Positions 35,899 to 46,087 of a stretch of 64,000 bases of DNA are shown here, in pieces; position 1 is the stretch's first letter; the number at the start of each line of letters is the position of its first letter. A model generated the notes under the pieces. It saw only the letters and a list, made by a program, of their open reading frames with translations, was not told where the DNA came from and made no database searches. The position numbers and the translations under genes are program-made. Origin of the DNA: Sphingomonas phyllosphaerae. Its GTDB lineage: Bacteria > Pseudomonadota > Alphaproteobacteria > Sphingomonadales > Sphingomonadaceae. Location: assembly GCF_029623345.1 (NCBI RefSeq), contig NZ_JAPYKH010000010.1, forward strand, positions 62,001 to 126,000, given 5' to 3'.

Positions 35899-38021
35899 CA
35901 GAAACTCGCCTGCCAGCTCAGCGTCGCGTTGCGCCCGCGCCCGGTATAGAAGCGCGCATTGTCGGTCGGCCCCTGGGTGTCGCTGTAATAAGTGACGTAA
36001 TCAGTGTTGCCGAGGTTCTGCCCGCTCAGCATCAGCCGGCCGACCGGCGCGTCATAGGCGAGATAGGCGTCGAACAGGCGGTATCCGCTGAAGTCGTTTG
36101 CGATCGGCTGGCCCTGGAAGCGGCGCGACAGGTAAAAGCGTCCCTGCACCCGCGCGCTGAAGCGCCCGGCACGATAGTCGGCGCTGAGATTGAGCCGGTC
36201 GGGCGAGATGTTGGCGCCGTCGAGGTCGGCGTCGAGCCGGCCGTCGCCGTTCGTGTCGGCCCGGCCGGTGACGTGGCTGTAGCCGAGCGCGACGTTAAGC
36301 CCCGGAAGCGGCGTGAGCGTGTCGAGGTTGATCTCCAGCCCTTCGATGTCGATCGGCTGGCGCACCACATTGAAGATGCCGTCCTCGCCTCGCACCAGCA
36401 CCGAGCCCGCCTCGCTCGACGAGCGATAATAGGTGCTGCTCGCGGTGAGCGGGCCGCGCTTGAGCTCGACGCCGACCTCACGGTTGTTCGAGATAACCGG
36501 GGTGAGATCGAGGAAGTCGTCGATCCGCACGTTCGGCTGGTTCACCGCCCGCAGCACGCGGCCGATGTCGGCGATCGTATAGCCCTCGGCGTAGCTGGCA
36601 TAGGCGCGGATGCCCGCGGTAGGCTCGAGCACGACGCCGCCGTTCCACAGGGCGCGCTCGAACGCGGGCGAGCCGCCGGTGACGCGACGCGCGCCCGAGG
36701 TCGCCAGCGTGGTGTAATCGGGCACGTCGAGCCTGACATTCTCGTAGCGCACGCCGCCGGCGAGCCGCACCAGCCCGTCCGCCAGCTTCAGGTTGCCCTG
36801 CGCGAACGGCGCGAGGCTGCGGAAGTCGGTCTGCGGCACCCATTCGCGCTTCGTCTGCACCAGCGTCTGCGCGGTGCGGTCGACCAGTGCGTCGAAACCG
36901 GCGGTGAGCGTCAGCGCCTCCCAGCCGGGCATAGCACGCTCGTAGCTCACCTTGCCGCCGAGCTTGCGCGAGACGTTGCGCGACTGGTCGAAGAGCGTGC
37001 CGACGGGCGCGATCGCGGCGTCTTGAAAGGTCGCCAGCACGCCGCCGCCGAAGGTGTCGCTGGTGCGGTTGTAGAAGCCCTGCAGCGTGAAGGCGCCGCC
37101 CCCCAGGTCGCGGTCGGTGAGCGAGGCCGAGACCATCTGCGCAACGCCGGTGGAGGGCTGCCCCGGCGTCGAGCCGCGCCGCGTCGTCGCCGGGATCCCC
37201 AGCGCACGATTGCCCTCCACCGGGACGTAATGGTCGCGCCCCTCGAGGTGGAAGCGGCTCGCCACCACCTCCAGCCGCGCGCTGTCGCTCAGCGCGACGC
37301 CGGCGCGCGCGAAGAAGGAGAGCGTGTCGGTGTCCTGAATCTCGCTCTGGTTGCCGTCATAGCCGACCCGGCGTCCGCGCCCGTCGAGGAAGGCGCCACG
37401 CCGCTCGAACGCCGCGCCCGCGGTCGCGTCGACGCGGCCGGCGCGATAATTGACCAGCGCGCCGAGCTTGCCGCCGAGCGACTCGCCCGAGAGATCGTTT
37501 CCCGCATTGCCCTGCACCAGGGCGCGCCCGCTCCAGCCGTCGCGCCCGGGCGCGCGCACCGTCACCTGGTTGACCACGCCGCCGGTGGCGCCGATCCCCT
37601 GGAGCGCGTTCGAGCCGTAGATCACCTCGACGCGGTCGATGAAGAAGGGATCGATCGTATAGCCGTCGCGCGCGCCGTCGCGGATCGGCGTGGTCTGCGG
37701 GATGCCGTTGATCGCGTAGAGCGGCGAGCGGCCGCGCAGCGTCTCGCCGACGCCGGTGATCTTCTCGCGCGTCGGCGAGAAAGCGGGGAGCAGCGCCGAC
37801 ACCGCGTCGACCACCGAGCCCGACACCGCGACCTGCCGCGACAAGGTCTCTCGATCGATCACGTCGACGGTCAGCGGCAGCGCGCTCGCGGGGAGGACGG
37901 TGCGCGCCGCGGTGACGACCACCTCGCCGCGCGCGTCATCGGCGCGCGCCGGCTCGCCGGGCAGCTGCGCGCTCGCGCCCGAGGCGCATAGGCCCGCCAA
38001 CACTCCCCAGCTGATCCGCAT
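35898..38021 (-). CDS. TonB-dependent outer-membrane receptor
   Basis: 707 residues. Signal peptide to ~GASAQ (19). Plug domain: VVVTAARTVLPASALPLTVDVID, RGRSPLYAINGIPQTTP, IDRVEVIYGSNALQGIGATGGVVNQVT. The ~22-strand barrel ends in the aromatic residue of NATLSWQASF. Repeated barrel motifs (YASYAEGYTIADIGRVLR, VGVELKRGPLTASSTYY) fit metal-siderophore receptors. Operon with the PepSY gene and a Fur-box-like site 186 bases upstream suggest iron uptake, though the ligand is unknown. Confidence 0.9.
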   Translation of the reverse strand: MRISWGVLAGLCASGASAQLPGEPARADDARGEVVVTAARTVLPASALPLTVDVIDRETLSRQVAVSGSVVDAVSALLPAFSPTREKITGVGETLRGRSPLYAINGIPQTTPIRDGARDGYTIDPFFIDRVEVIYGSNALQGIGATGGVVNQVTVRAPGRDGWSGRALVQGNAGNDLSGESLGGKLGALVNYRAGRVDATAGAAFERRGAFLDGRGRRVGYDGNQSEIQDTDTLSFFARAGVALSDSARLEVVASRFHLEGRDHYVPVEGNRALGIPATTRRGSTPGQPSTGVAQMVSASLTDRDLGGGAFTLQGFYNRTSDTFGGGVLATFQDAAIAPVGTLFDQSRNVSRKLGGKVSYERAMPGWEALTLTAGFDALVDRTAQTLVQTKREWVPQTDFRSLAPFAQGNLKLADGLVRLAGGVRYENVRLDVPDYTTLATSGARRVTGGSPAFERALWNGGVVLEPTAGIRAYASYAEGYTIADIGRVLRAVNQPNVRIDDFLDLTPVISNNREVGVELKRGPLTASSTYYRSSSEAGSVLVRGEDGIFNVVRQPIDIEGLEINLDTLTPLPGLNVALGYSHVTGRADTNGDGRLDADLDGANISPDRLNLSADYRAGRFSARVQGRFYLSRRFQGQPIANDFSGYRLFDAYLAYDAPVGRLMLSGQNLGNTDYVTYYSDTQGPTDNARFYTGRGRNATLSWQASF

Positions 38022-38206
38022 TCTCGTCCTCTTCCCCGGATCGGGTGTTCGGCCATTCTCCTCATGTTCTCCCGCGCATGCGGAAGCCCAGCAGCCCTGA
38101 GCGCCACCGCTTGTGGCTCTGCTTGGCTCCGGGTTCCCGCGTCCGCGAGAAAACAGACGACGGCCGGGCCGACGATCCCTCAGCCCGCGATAGACGTCGC
38201 ATCAAG

Positions 38207-38229
38207 CTAATGCAAGTCGATCGCATTAG
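38207..38229. promoter_or_regulatory. Fur-box-like operator
   Basis: CTAATGC (38207-38213) and GCATTAG (38223-38229) form a perfect 7-bp inverted repeat around AAGTCGATC, close to the alphaproteobacterial Fur-box pattern of AATGC-type arms. It lies in the 303-bp divergent gap between the TonB receptor (186 bases from its start) and the fucosidase gene (95 bases from its start). No other gene is seen in this gap. Confidence 0.6.
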
Positions 38230-38324
38230 GGCGCACCATCGATTGTGTGCGGCGGTCACTGGCGCCGCTGCATCGCTGTGCTACGCTGGTCGCAAAGGCG
38301 GACACGTCGGAGAGGGAGCCGGTT

Positions 38325-39719
38325 ATGGCATGGGGTTCGAAGGGCCTTGGCGCGGTCATCGCCGCGGCAGTGATGGCGGCGCTGGGATCACCGATCGGCG
38401 CGGCCGCTCAGATCACCCCCGCTCAATCGGCTGAGCTGCCCACCGCGTCGACCTACACGCCCGCCGCCGCCAATCTCGCCGCGCGGACCTGGTTCCAGGA
38501 CGCCAAGTTCGGCGTGTTCCTTCACTGGGGTCTGTACAGCGAGCTGGGGGGCAGCGGCTCGCCCGGGCTGGCCGAGTGGATCATGCAGGAGAATAAGATC
38601 CCCGCCGCAAAATACGAGCGGCTCGCGCATTTCTTCAACCCGACCCGGTTCGACGCCGACGCCTGGGTGCGCTCCTTCAAGGACGCCGGCGCGCGCTACA
38701 TCGTCATCACCAGCAAGCACCATGACGGCTTCGCCATGTTCGGCAGCAAGGTGTCACGCTACAACGTCGTCGACGCGACGCCCTTCAAGCGCGACCCGAT
38801 CGCCGAGCTCGCCGCGGCGTGCCGGCGCCAGGGCGTGAAGCTGTTCTTCTATTACTCGCAGCTCGACTGGCACAACCCGGACTATTACCCGCGCGGCCGC
38901 ACCGGCCACACCACCGGCCGCCCCGAGTCGGGCGACTGGGAGCGGTATCTCGACTATCAGGACGCCCAGCTGCGCGAGCTGCTGACGCAATATGGCCCGA
39001 TCGGCGGGATCTGGTTCGACGGCTGGTGGGATCAGGAGAAGACGGCGCTGCGCGACCGCTGGCGGCTCGACCGCACCTACGCGCTGATCCATTCGCTCCA
39101 GCCGGGCGCGCTGATCGTCAACAACCATCACCACGCTCCCTTCCCGGGCGAGGATTACCAGACGTTCGAGCGCGACCTGCCCGGCGAGAACACGATGGGC
39201 TTCAACGGCGACAAAGCGACGATCGGCCGCCTGCCACTCGAGATGTCCGAGACGATGAACGGCAGCTGGGGCTTCAACCTCGTCGACGACAAGTACAAGT
39301 CGCCCGAGACGCTGGTGCGCACGTTGGTCGGCGCGGCCGGGCGCAACGCCAATTTCCTGCTCAACACCGGGCCGATGCCCAACGGCGAGATCCAGCCCGA
39401 GAACCTCGCCACCTTCCACGCCATCGGCGAGTGGATGAAGCGCCACGGCGAGAGCATCTACGGCACGCGCGGCGGCCCGGTAGCGCCCGGCGACTATGGT
39501 GTGACGACGCAGCGCGGCGAGACGGTCTACGTCCACCTGCTGCGCGCGCACAACGGGCGAGTGCGGCTGCCGCTCGCGGCGAACGTGCGCTCGGCGCGGC
39601 TGCTCGACGGCGGCGCGGCGGTGACGATCGCCGCGCGCGATGGTGCGATCGAGCTCGCCGGACTGCCGCCGCTGGGCGACGCCTGGGACCAGGTGGTGGC
39701 ACTCCAGCTGCGGCGCTGA
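38325..39719 (+). CDS. Alpha-L-fucosidase (GH29)
   Basis: 464 residues from ATG 38325, with AGGGAG about nine bases upstream. Signal peptide to ~AAAQ (28). GH29 hallmarks: WFQDAKFGVFLHWGLYSELGG (abridged), YIVITSKHHDGFAMF, FFYYSQLDWHNPDYY, the catalytic aspartate in GGIWFDGWWD, and FLLNTGPMPNGEI. A small C-terminal beta domain closes the protein. Releases L-fucose from alpha-fucosides outside the cytoplasm. It sits between two TonB receptors, but no fucose catabolism gene is near. Confidence 0.93.
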   Translation: MAWGSKGLGAVIAAAVMAALGSPIGAAAQITPAQSAELPTASTYTPAAANLAARTWFQDAKFGVFLHWGLYSELGGSGSPGLAEWIMQENKIPAAKYERLAHFFNPTRFDADAWVRSFKDAGARYIVITSKHHDGFAMFGSKVSRYNVVDATPFKRDPIAELAAACRRQGVKLFFYYSQLDWHNPDYYPRGRTGHTTGRPESGDWERYLDYQDAQLRELLTQYGPIGGIWFDGWWDQEKTALRDRWRLDRTYALIHSLQPGALIVNNHHHAPFPGEDYQTFERDLPGENTMGFNGDKATIGRLPLEMSETMNGSWGFNLVDDKYKSPETLVRTLVGAAGRNANFLLNTGPMPNGEIQPENLATFHAIGEWMKRHGESIYGTRGGPVAPGDYGVTTQRGETVYVHLLRAHNGRVRLPLAANVRSARLLDGGAAVTIAARDGAIELAGLPPLGDAWDQVVALQLRR

Positions 39720-39761
39720 GCCGGTGGCTTCACCTTTGTCACCGGACTGAGCCACCATCCT

Positions 39762-39786
39762 ATAGTTGCGATTGACACGCATTAGT
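39762..39786. promoter_or_regulatory. Second Fur-box-like site
   Basis: The stretch ATAGTTGCGATTGACACGCA...TTAGT (39762-39786) aligns with the 38207 site: the right arm CGCATTAG is identical and the left arm TTGCGA matches in TGC and A. It ends 56 bases before the start of the second TonB receptor, the expected position for a repressor site. Confidence 0.5.
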
Positions 39787-39841
39787 GATTCGTGGCGATA
39801 GCTCCCAGCGCCGCAAGAAAGCGGTGAATGGGGGAAGATCG

Positions 39842-41908
39842 ATGCACGCATTACGGGCGACCGCGCTCTTTATCCCATTGTTCGTCGCTAGCGGCACCGC
39901 GCGCGCCGGCGAGCCAGGCGGCGACGACGTGGTCGTCACCGGCAAGCGCGACGGTTACGGCGCCGCCGACACTGCCGCGGCCAAGACCGTGGCGCCGCTG
40001 CGCGAGCTGCCGCAGTCGATCGCCGTCATTCCCGCCGCCGTGCTGCGCGACCAGCGCGCGCTATCGCTGCAGGATGCGCTCAAGAACGTGCCCGGCGTTG
40101 GCTTTTCCACCGGCGACGGCCAGCGCGACCAGGTCACGATCCGCGGCTTCACTGCGATTGCCGACCAGTATGTCAACGGCTTCCGCGACGACGCCCTCTA
40201 CTTCCGCGATCTTTCGAATGTCGAGCGGATCGAGGTGATCAAGGGTCCCGCCGCGGTGCTGTACGGGCGCGGCTCGTCCGGCGGGCTGATCAACCGCGTG
40301 CTCAAGCGGCCCGACTTGGACGTCACCTCGGCCACTCTCACCGGCGGCAGCTTCGGTCGCAAGCGCGCCGAGTGGGACCTCGGCCGCTACGCCGCGACGA
40401 GCGGGGTCGGCCTGCGCCTCACCGGCGCCTATGAGGACAGCGGCAGCTTCCGCGACCAGCAGTTCCTGCGCCGTGTCGCGCTGGCGCCCTCGCTGCTCGT
40501 GCAGGGCGCGTCGACCAGCCTCTACGCCGTCGCCGATTATGTCCGCGACCGCCGACTGATGGACCTCGGCATCCCCGCGCTCTACGGCCGCCCCGTCGAC
40601 GTGTCCCCGCGCACCTATTACGGCGCCGCCAACGCGCGCGACGCCGACACCACCGAGAGCCAGGTGCTGTCGCAGACCGTCGTCGTGGAACATTCCCTCA
40701 CCGAGGGACTGCTCTTTCGCGACGGCTTCCGCCACTATGACTATGCGCTCGCGCGCCACAGCACCCTGCCCGACTCGGTCGACGCCAAGGCGCTCACCGT
40801 CACGCTGCGCCACGGCCGGCTCGACCGGCGCGAGGAGGGCTGGTCCAACCAGGCCGAGCTGACCCAGACGCTCGCGCTCGCCGGCACGCGGCACCAGTTG
40901 CTCTACGGCTATGAGGCGGCACGCCAGCTCAAGGACGCCACCACCTACGCGCAGCGCGTCGTCGCGCGCACCGCGCTGTTCGATCCGGTGCTGCCGGTGG
41001 TGGACGATCGCAACTTCACCGCGCTGAGCGCGCGCACCAGCACGACGCTCGAGACCCAGGCGCTGTACCTCCAGGATCTCGCCGACCTCGGCTACGGCGT
41101 GAAGGCGCTGGTCGGCGCGCGGCACGACTGGTTCACGCAGCGCACGCGCCAGCTGCTGCCCGGGCAGCCTGATCTCGCTCGGCTCGATCGCACGTGGAGC
41201 CCGCGCGCCGGATTGGTGCTCCAGCCCGACGCATCGCAATCCTATTACGTCTCGTGGAGCCGCAGCTACCAGCCCTCGGCCGAAACCTTCGCGCTCGCCG
41301 CCAACAACGCCGAGCTCGCGCCCGAGCGGACCATCAACCGCGAGGTCGGCGCCAAATACACGCTGTTCGGCGGTCGGCTCGCGCTCCAGGCCGCGGGCTT
41401 CGTGCTGCGGCGCACGGGGATCAAGGGTAGCGACCCGGCCGTGCCGACAAAGCTGATCCCGATCGGAACGCAGCGCACGCGCGGGATCGAGCTCTCCGGA
41501 CAGCTCGACCTCGCCGCGGGGCTCCATGCCATCGCCAGTTATTCCTATTTCGACGCGCGCGTCACCGCATCGGCCAACCCGGCCTTCGCGGGCAAGCGCG
41601 CGACGATCACCCCGCGCAACGCGGCCAACCTGTTCGTCACCAAGGACGTGGGCGGCCGGTTCGGCGTCGGCGGCGGGCTGAACTATGTCGGCGACCGATG
41701 GGCGGACCCGGCCAACACGACGGTGCTACCGCATTACGTCACCGCCGACGCGATGGCCTGGTGCCGCGTCGGTGCGGCCCGGCTCCAGCTCAACGGCTAT
41801 AACCTCGGCGACAGGCGCTACATCGTCGCCGGGCACGGCACCTCGCCGCTGCTCAACCTGCCGGGGGCGCCGCGGACCGCGCTGGTAACGTTGCGGGTCG
41901 CCGGCTGA
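39842..41908 (+). CDS. TonB-dependent siderophore receptor
   Basis: 688 residues from ATG 39842, with GGGGAAG upstream. Signal to ~TARA (22). Plug: VVVTGKRDGYGAADTAAAKT, LPQSIAVIPAAVLRDQ, LQDALKNVPGVGFSTGDGQ, VTIRGFTAIADQYVNGFRDD and ERIEVIKGPAAVLYGRGSSGG: the pattern of catecholate/hydroxamate siderophore receptors such as FhuE/FpvA types. Barrel ends with NLGDRRYIVAGHGT and RTALVTLRVAG; the last residue is not aromatic, which is unusual. Likely iron-regulated through the site at 39762. Confidence 0.92.
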   Translation: MHALRATALFIPLFVASGTARAGEPGGDDVVVTGKRDGYGAADTAAAKTVAPLRELPQSIAVIPAAVLRDQRALSLQDALKNVPGVGFSTGDGQRDQVTIRGFTAIADQYVNGFRDDALYFRDLSNVERIEVIKGPAAVLYGRGSSGGLINRVLKRPDLDVTSATLTGGSFGRKRAEWDLGRYAATSGVGLRLTGAYEDSGSFRDQQFLRRVALAPSLLVQGASTSLYAVADYVRDRRLMDLGIPALYGRPVDVSPRTYYGAANARDADTTESQVLSQTVVVEHSLTEGLLFRDGFRHYDYALARHSTLPDSVDAKALTVTLRHGRLDRREEGWSNQAELTQTLALAGTRHQLLYGYEAARQLKDATTYAQRVVARTALFDPVLPVVDDRNFTALSARTSTTLETQALYLQDLADLGYGVKALVGARHDWFTQRTRQLLPGQPDLARLDRTWSPRAGLVLQPDASQSYYVSWSRSYQPSAETFALAANNAELAPERTINREVGAKYTLFGGRLALQAAGFVLRRTGIKGSDPAVPTKLIPIGTQRTRGIELSGQLDLAAGLHAIASYSYFDARVTASANPAFAGKRATITPRNAANLFVTKDVGGRFGVGGGLNYVGDRWADPANTTVLPHYVTADAMAWCRVGAARLQLNGYNLGDRRYIVAGHGTSPLLNLPGAPRTALVTLRVAG

Positions 41909-41917
41909 GCAGGCGCG

Positions 41918-42079
41918 TCAGAAGTCGATAGCGATCCCGTCGCGTTCCCAGTCGCCGTAGCGCACCGGGTCGCGGCCGAGCGGGTCCTTCGCGGGCCGGT
42001 CGAGCGGCTCCGGGGCGGGCACCGGCGGGTTGGGGCTGAGGTGCGCCGGTGGCTTCACGTGGTCAGGGCGCTGGCCCAT
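41918..42079 (-). CDS. DUF1674 / SDHAF4-like succinate dehydrogenase assembly factor
   Basis: Only 53 residues, from ATG 42079 with GAAGGA about eight bases upstream. The C terminus, GRDPVRYGDWERDGIAIDF, is the diagnostic end of DUF1674/SDHAF4 proteins (RYGDWE..G...DF); the N-terminal part is proline-rich linker. In the family it binds flavinated SdhA and helps assemble complex II while limiting oxidant production. It lies tail-to-tail with the TonB receptor and its start region overlaps none of rsmB (which begins at 42122), forming a divergent pair. Confidence 0.88.
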   Translation of the reverse strand: MGQRPDHVKPPAHLSPNPPVPAPEPLDRPAKDPLGRDPVRYGDWERDGIAIDF

Positions 42080-42121
42080 GCGGACGTCCTTCCGATTGAT
42101 CGCTCGCGTCGACAAGGACAT

Positions 42122-43489
42122 ATGCGAGGGCATGACCCGCTTCAACCCGCGCGCGCCACGCTGATCATGGCGCGCCCCGCCACAACGTCGGCCAAGCCTG
42201 TCCGCGCCGCCCGCGGTCCCGATCCGCTCGGCACCGCCGCACGCCGCGCCGCGCTGCGCCTGCTTGACGCCGTGCTCCGTCGCGGCGAGCCGCTCGAGTC
42301 CGCGCTCGCGCTCGCCACGCGCGCGCTGCCCGGCGGCCCCGACCGTGGATTGGCGCACGCCATCGCCGCCGAGACGCTGCGCCGCCTGCCCGACCTTGAC
42401 GCGCTGATCGACTCGGCGACGCGCCAGCGCCTGCCCGACGACGCCAAGGCGCGTTTCGTGCTGCGCGTCGCGTTGGTCCAGGCGCTCGTGCTGGGCACGC
42501 CGCCGCACGCCGCCATCGCCACCGTGCTGCCGCTGGTCGACGGCGGCCCCAAGCGACTGGTCCACGGCGTCTTCGGCACGCTGATGCGCGGCGGGGCGAC
42601 GCTGCCCGAGGTGCCGAGCCTGCTGCCCGCGGTCGCGGAGCGCTGGCGCGCGCACTGGGGCGAGGACGCGGTGGCCGCCGCGGCGCGCGCGATCGCTGCG
42701 CCGCCGCCGCTCGACCTCACGCTGCGCGACTCCGCATCGACCGCCGATTGGGCCGAGCGGCTCGGCGCCACCAGCCTCGCGCCCGGCCATGTCCGCCTCC
42801 CCGCCGGTGCCGGCGCGGTGAGCGAGCTGCCCGGCTATGCCGAGGGCGCCTGGTGGGTGCAGGACCTCGCCGCCTCGATCCCGGCGCGACTGCTCGCGAC
42901 CAGCGCGGCGCCAGGGGCGCGAGCGCTCGACCTGTGCGCCGCGCCGGGCGGCAAGACGCTCCAGCTCGCCGCTGCGGGCTATGCCGTCACCGCGGTCGAC
43001 GTGTCGGAGAGTCGCGCGGCGCGACTTCGCGACAATCGCGATCGCACCGGGCTCGCCTTTGACATCGCGCTTGCGGACGTGCTCGACTGGACGCCCGATG
43101 CGACCGCGCAGGCGGTGCTGGTCGACGCGCCGTGCAGCGCCACCGGCATTTTCCGCCGCCACCCCGACGTGCTCTACCGCGCCGGCGACGCCACGATCGC
43201 CGAGATGGCCGAGCTGCAGACGCGCATCCTCGACCGCGCCGCCGACTGGGTCGCGCCGGGCGGGACATTGGTCTACGCCACCTGCTCGCTCGAGCCGGAA
43301 GAGGGCGAGGCGCAGCTGACGCGCTTCCTCGCCGCCCGCGGCGACTTCGCGCTCGCACCGCCGACCGAAGGTGAGCTGCCGCAAGGTGTTGCTACGACGC
43401 ACGATGGCTGGATCCGGACCCTGTCGGGAACGGTCGAGGCGGTAGGCGGGTGCGACGGCTTCTTCGTCGCGCGGCTCACGCGGCTTTAA
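42122..43489 (+). CDS. rsmB: 16S rRNA m5C967 methyltransferase (RsmB/Sun)
   Basis: 455 residues from ATG 42122, preceded by AAGGA at five bases; ATG 42167 is an alternative without a site. N-terminal NusB-like domain (~30-160: [28 protein letters not shown]) and C-terminal SAM-dependent domain: [48 protein letters not shown], and the catalytic TCS motif in [16 protein letters not shown]. First of a three-gene run rsmB-rpe-heparinase. Confidence 0.93.
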   Translation: MRGHDPLQPARATLIMARPATTSAKPVRAARGPDPLGTAARRAALRLLDAVLRRGEPLESALALATRALPGGPDRGLAHAIAAETLRRLPDLDALIDSATRQRLPDDAKARFVLRVALVQALVLGTPPHAAIATVLPLVDGGPKRLVHGVFGTLMRGGATLPEVPSLLPAVAERWRAHWGEDAVAAAARAIAAPPPLDLTLRDSASTADWAERLGATSLAPGHVRLPAGAGAVSELPGYAEGAWWVQDLAASIPARLLATSAAPGARALDLCAAPGGKTLQLAAAGYAVTAVDVSESRAARLRDNRDRTGLAFDIALADVLDWTPDATAQAVLVDAPCSATGIFRRHPDVLYRAGDATIAEMAELQTRILDRAADWVAPGGTLVYATCSLEPEEGEAQLTRFLAARGDFALAPPTEGELPQGVATTHDGWIRTLSGTVEAVGGCDGFFVARLTRL

Positions 43490-43520
43490 CCCGGCGCCGC
43501 ATCGCGCTACCTCGGCGCGC

Positions 43521-44183
43521 ATGACCAGACCCGTGCGCATCGCCCCGTCGATCCTCTCCGCCGACTTCGCTCGGCTGGGCGAAGAGGTGCGCGCGATCGA
43601 CGCCGCGGGTGCCGACTGGATCCACATCGACGTGATGGACGGCCATTTCGTCCCCAACATCTCGATCGGCCCCGCCGTGGTCAAGGCGCTGCGCCCGCAC
43701 ACCGCCAAGCCGTTCGACGTCCATCTGATGATCTCGCCCGTGGACGCCTATCTCGACGCCTTCGCCGAGGCCGGCGCCGACACGATCACGGTCCATCCTG
43801 AGGCGGGGCCGCACGTCCATCGCACGATCCAGCACGTCAAGGCGCTGGGCAAGCGCGCCGGCGTCGTGCTCAACCCCGCCACCCCCGCCAAGATGCTCGA
43901 CTATCTCATCGACATGGTCGACCTGGTACTGGTGATGAGCGTCAATCCCGGGTTCGGCGGGCAGCATTTCATCGACAGTCAGCTTCGCAAGATCGCCGCG
44001 ATCCGCAAGATGATCGACTCGACCGGCCGCGCGATCGACCTCGAGGTCGACGGCGGGATCGACCCGGACACCGCGCGCCGCGCGATCGACGCCGGGGCCG
44101 ACGCGCTGGTCGCCGGCACCGCCACCTTCCGCGGTGGGCCCGACTGCTACGCCGCCAACATCCGCGCGCTGCGGGGCGACTGA
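43521..44183 (+). CDS. rpe: Ribulose-phosphate 3-epimerase
   Basis: 220 residues. Interconverts ribulose 5-phosphate and xylulose 5-phosphate. TIM-barrel motifs: [78 protein letters not shown] and LVAGTATF. It begins 31 bases after rsmB and is followed after four bases by the heparinase gene, so the three are probably co-transcribed. Confidence 0.97.
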   Translation: MTRPVRIAPSILSADFARLGEEVRAIDAAGADWIHIDVMDGHFVPNISIGPAVVKALRPHTAKPFDVHLMISPVDAYLDAFAEAGADTITVHPEAGPHVHRTIQHVKALGKRAGVVLNPATPAKMLDYLIDMVDLVLVMSVNPGFGGQHFIDSQLRKIAAIRKMIDSTGRAIDLEVDGGIDPDTARRAIDAGADALVAGTATFRGGPDCYAANIRALRGD

Positions 44184-44187
44184 CACG

Positions 44188-45963
44188 ATGAGCACGGACG
44201 GACGCGGTCGCGGCCCCGAGGCGCGCGGGGGAAAGGCGCATCACGACGAGATCGAACCGGGCAAGCGGCTGGTGCGCGCCGCCCCGGCGACCGGCGCGCC
44301 GCTGGCGCAGCAGGTGGTGCGCTGGTTCGAGCGGCTGACCTGGCGCACCCCGCTGCACGACCGCCGGCTCGATGGGCAGCACCCGCCCAAGCTGCTCGCG
44401 GTGCCGGTCGATCCCTTCCCCGGCGACGAGCTGGCGGGCGAGGCGCTGCTCGAGGGCTGGCTGTTCGCCGCGGGCGAGCAGCGCGCCATCGCCGAGCTCG
44501 ACCCGCTCGCCACGGCGCGGCCGGGCTTCACCGACTATCTCCACGGCTTCGCCTGGCTGCGCGACCTCGCCGCAACCGGCGAGCGCGAGCGCGCCGCGAT
44601 CGTGGCCGAGACGCTGGCGCAGCGCTGGCTGATGGCGCACGGCGAGCGCCCGACCGAACCGGCATGGCGCCCCGACATTGCGGCGCGGCGTCTGTTGATG
44701 CTGTTGTTCCACGCCCCGCTGCTGCTCTCAACGAGCAACCTGGTGGCGCGCTCGCGCGTGCTCACCGCGATCGCGCGCGGCGCGCGTCACCTCGATCGCA
44801 CCGCGGACAAGGCGCCGGCCGGGGCGCTGCGCGTTCTCGCCTGGGCCGGCGTGGTCGCCGCGGGGCTGCTGCTGCCTGGCGGCGAGACGCGGCGCAGCGT
44901 CGGCGAGGACGGCTTGACGCGCGCGCTCGCGGGCGCGCTGAGCGACGACGGCGGCGTGATCAGCCGCTCGCCGGCGCAGCTGCTAGCGGTGCTGGAGACG
45001 ATCGCGCTGCTGCGCGCGCTCTATGATGCGCGCCGCGAGCCGCTGCCTGAGGCGCTCGCGGCCACGCTGACGCGCGCGACGCCGGCGCTGCTCGGCAGCG
45101 CGATGGGCGACGGCGGCCTCGCCAGCTGGCAGGGCGGCCTGCCGCTCGACGCCACGCGGATCAACGACGCCTTGCAGGCGAGCGGCGCGTTCGGTCGACC
45201 TTTGCGCCAGTCGCGCGACTGGGGTTATCAGCGGCTGAGCGCTGGCAGCGCGGTGCTGCTGGTGGATGCCGCCCCGCCCCCCGCCGCCGTAGTGCCCGAC
45301 GGCGGCTGTGCCGCGACGCTGGCGCTGGAATTCTCCGACGGCGCGGAGCGGCTGATCGTGAGCTGCGGCGGCGCCGGCCACGCCCGCGCGCGCGGCAACG
45401 ACGCGATGGCGCAGGCGCTGCGCACCACCGCGGCGCACTCGACGCTGGTGATCGCCGACACCAACTCGACCGCGCTCAACCCCGACGGCACACTGGGCCG
45501 CGGCGTCACCGCGGTGGAGCTGGCGCGGCAGGAGTCGGACGTGGGAAGCAGGATCGAGGCCCGCCACGACGGCTATGCGCGGCGCTTCGGCTTCGTCCAC
45601 CAGCGCACGCTACTGCTCACCGCGGACGGCGGCGAGCTGCGCGGCGAGGACGCGGTGCTGCCCGCGCCGCAGCCGGCGCGCTGGGGCCGCCGTGTCGAGG
45701 GCGCGATGACCCCGCTGGCGTTGCGCTTCCACCTCGGCCCCGGGGTCGACGCGGTCGCCACCGCGGACGCGCAGGCGGCGATGCTGCGCACCCCGTCGGG
45801 CGCCTTCTGGCAGCTGCGCGCACGCGCCGACCGGCTGACGGTGGAGGACAGCGTGTGGAGCGACCCGCACGGCCGGCTGATCCCGACCAGGCAGATCGTG
45901 ATCGACTCGCTCGCCCCCGCGGGCGGCGCGACGATCGCCTGGGTGCTGCGTCGGGCGCGGTAG
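44188..45963 (+). CDS. Heparinase II/III family protein
   Basis: 591 residues from ATG 44188. N-terminal alpha/alpha toroid (~90-340: YLHGFAWLRDLAATGER, RPDIAARRLLMLLF) and C-terminal beta-sandwich (~370-590) with AAHSTLVIADTNSTALN, ARHDGYARRFGFVHQRTLLL and the HLGPGVDAVA block. No signal peptide is seen, which is odd for a polysaccharide lyase, but this rsmB-rpe-linked class generally lacks one. Substrate unknown; an acidic exo- or capsular polysaccharide is plausible. Confidence 0.87.
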   Translation: MSTDGRGRGPEARGGKAHHDEIEPGKRLVRAAPATGAPLAQQVVRWFERLTWRTPLHDRRLDGQHPPKLLAVPVDPFPGDELAGEALLEGWLFAAGEQRAIAELDPLATARPGFTDYLHGFAWLRDLAATGERERAAIVAETLAQRWLMAHGERPTEPAWRPDIAARRLLMLLFHAPLLLSTSNLVARSRVLTAIARGARHLDRTADKAPAGALRVLAWAGVVAAGLLLPGGETRRSVGEDGLTRALAGALSDDGGVISRSPAQLLAVLETIALLRALYDARREPLPEALAATLTRATPALLGSAMGDGGLASWQGGLPLDATRINDALQASGAFGRPLRQSRDWGYQRLSAGSAVLLVDAAPPPAAVVPDGGCAATLALEFSDGAERLIVSCGGAGHARARGNDAMAQALRTTAAHSTLVIADTNSTALNPDGTLGRGVTAVELARQESDVGSRIEARHDGYARRFGFVHQRTLLLTADGGELRGEDAVLPAPQPARWGRRVEGAMTPLALRFHLGPGVDAVATADAQAAMLRTPSGAFWQLRARADRLTVEDSVWSDPHGRLIPTRQIVIDSLAPAGGATIAWVLRRAR

Positions 45964-46087
45964 GGGTCGAGGGCGGCCGCTCGGATCGGCTGTCGGCCGG
46001 ACGGTCGGGCGAGGTTCTTCAAAGCGGAACTTCGCTAAGCGGCACGCCAGACTGCTGCGGGTAACCTAGCGCTGATCTCACCAAATT

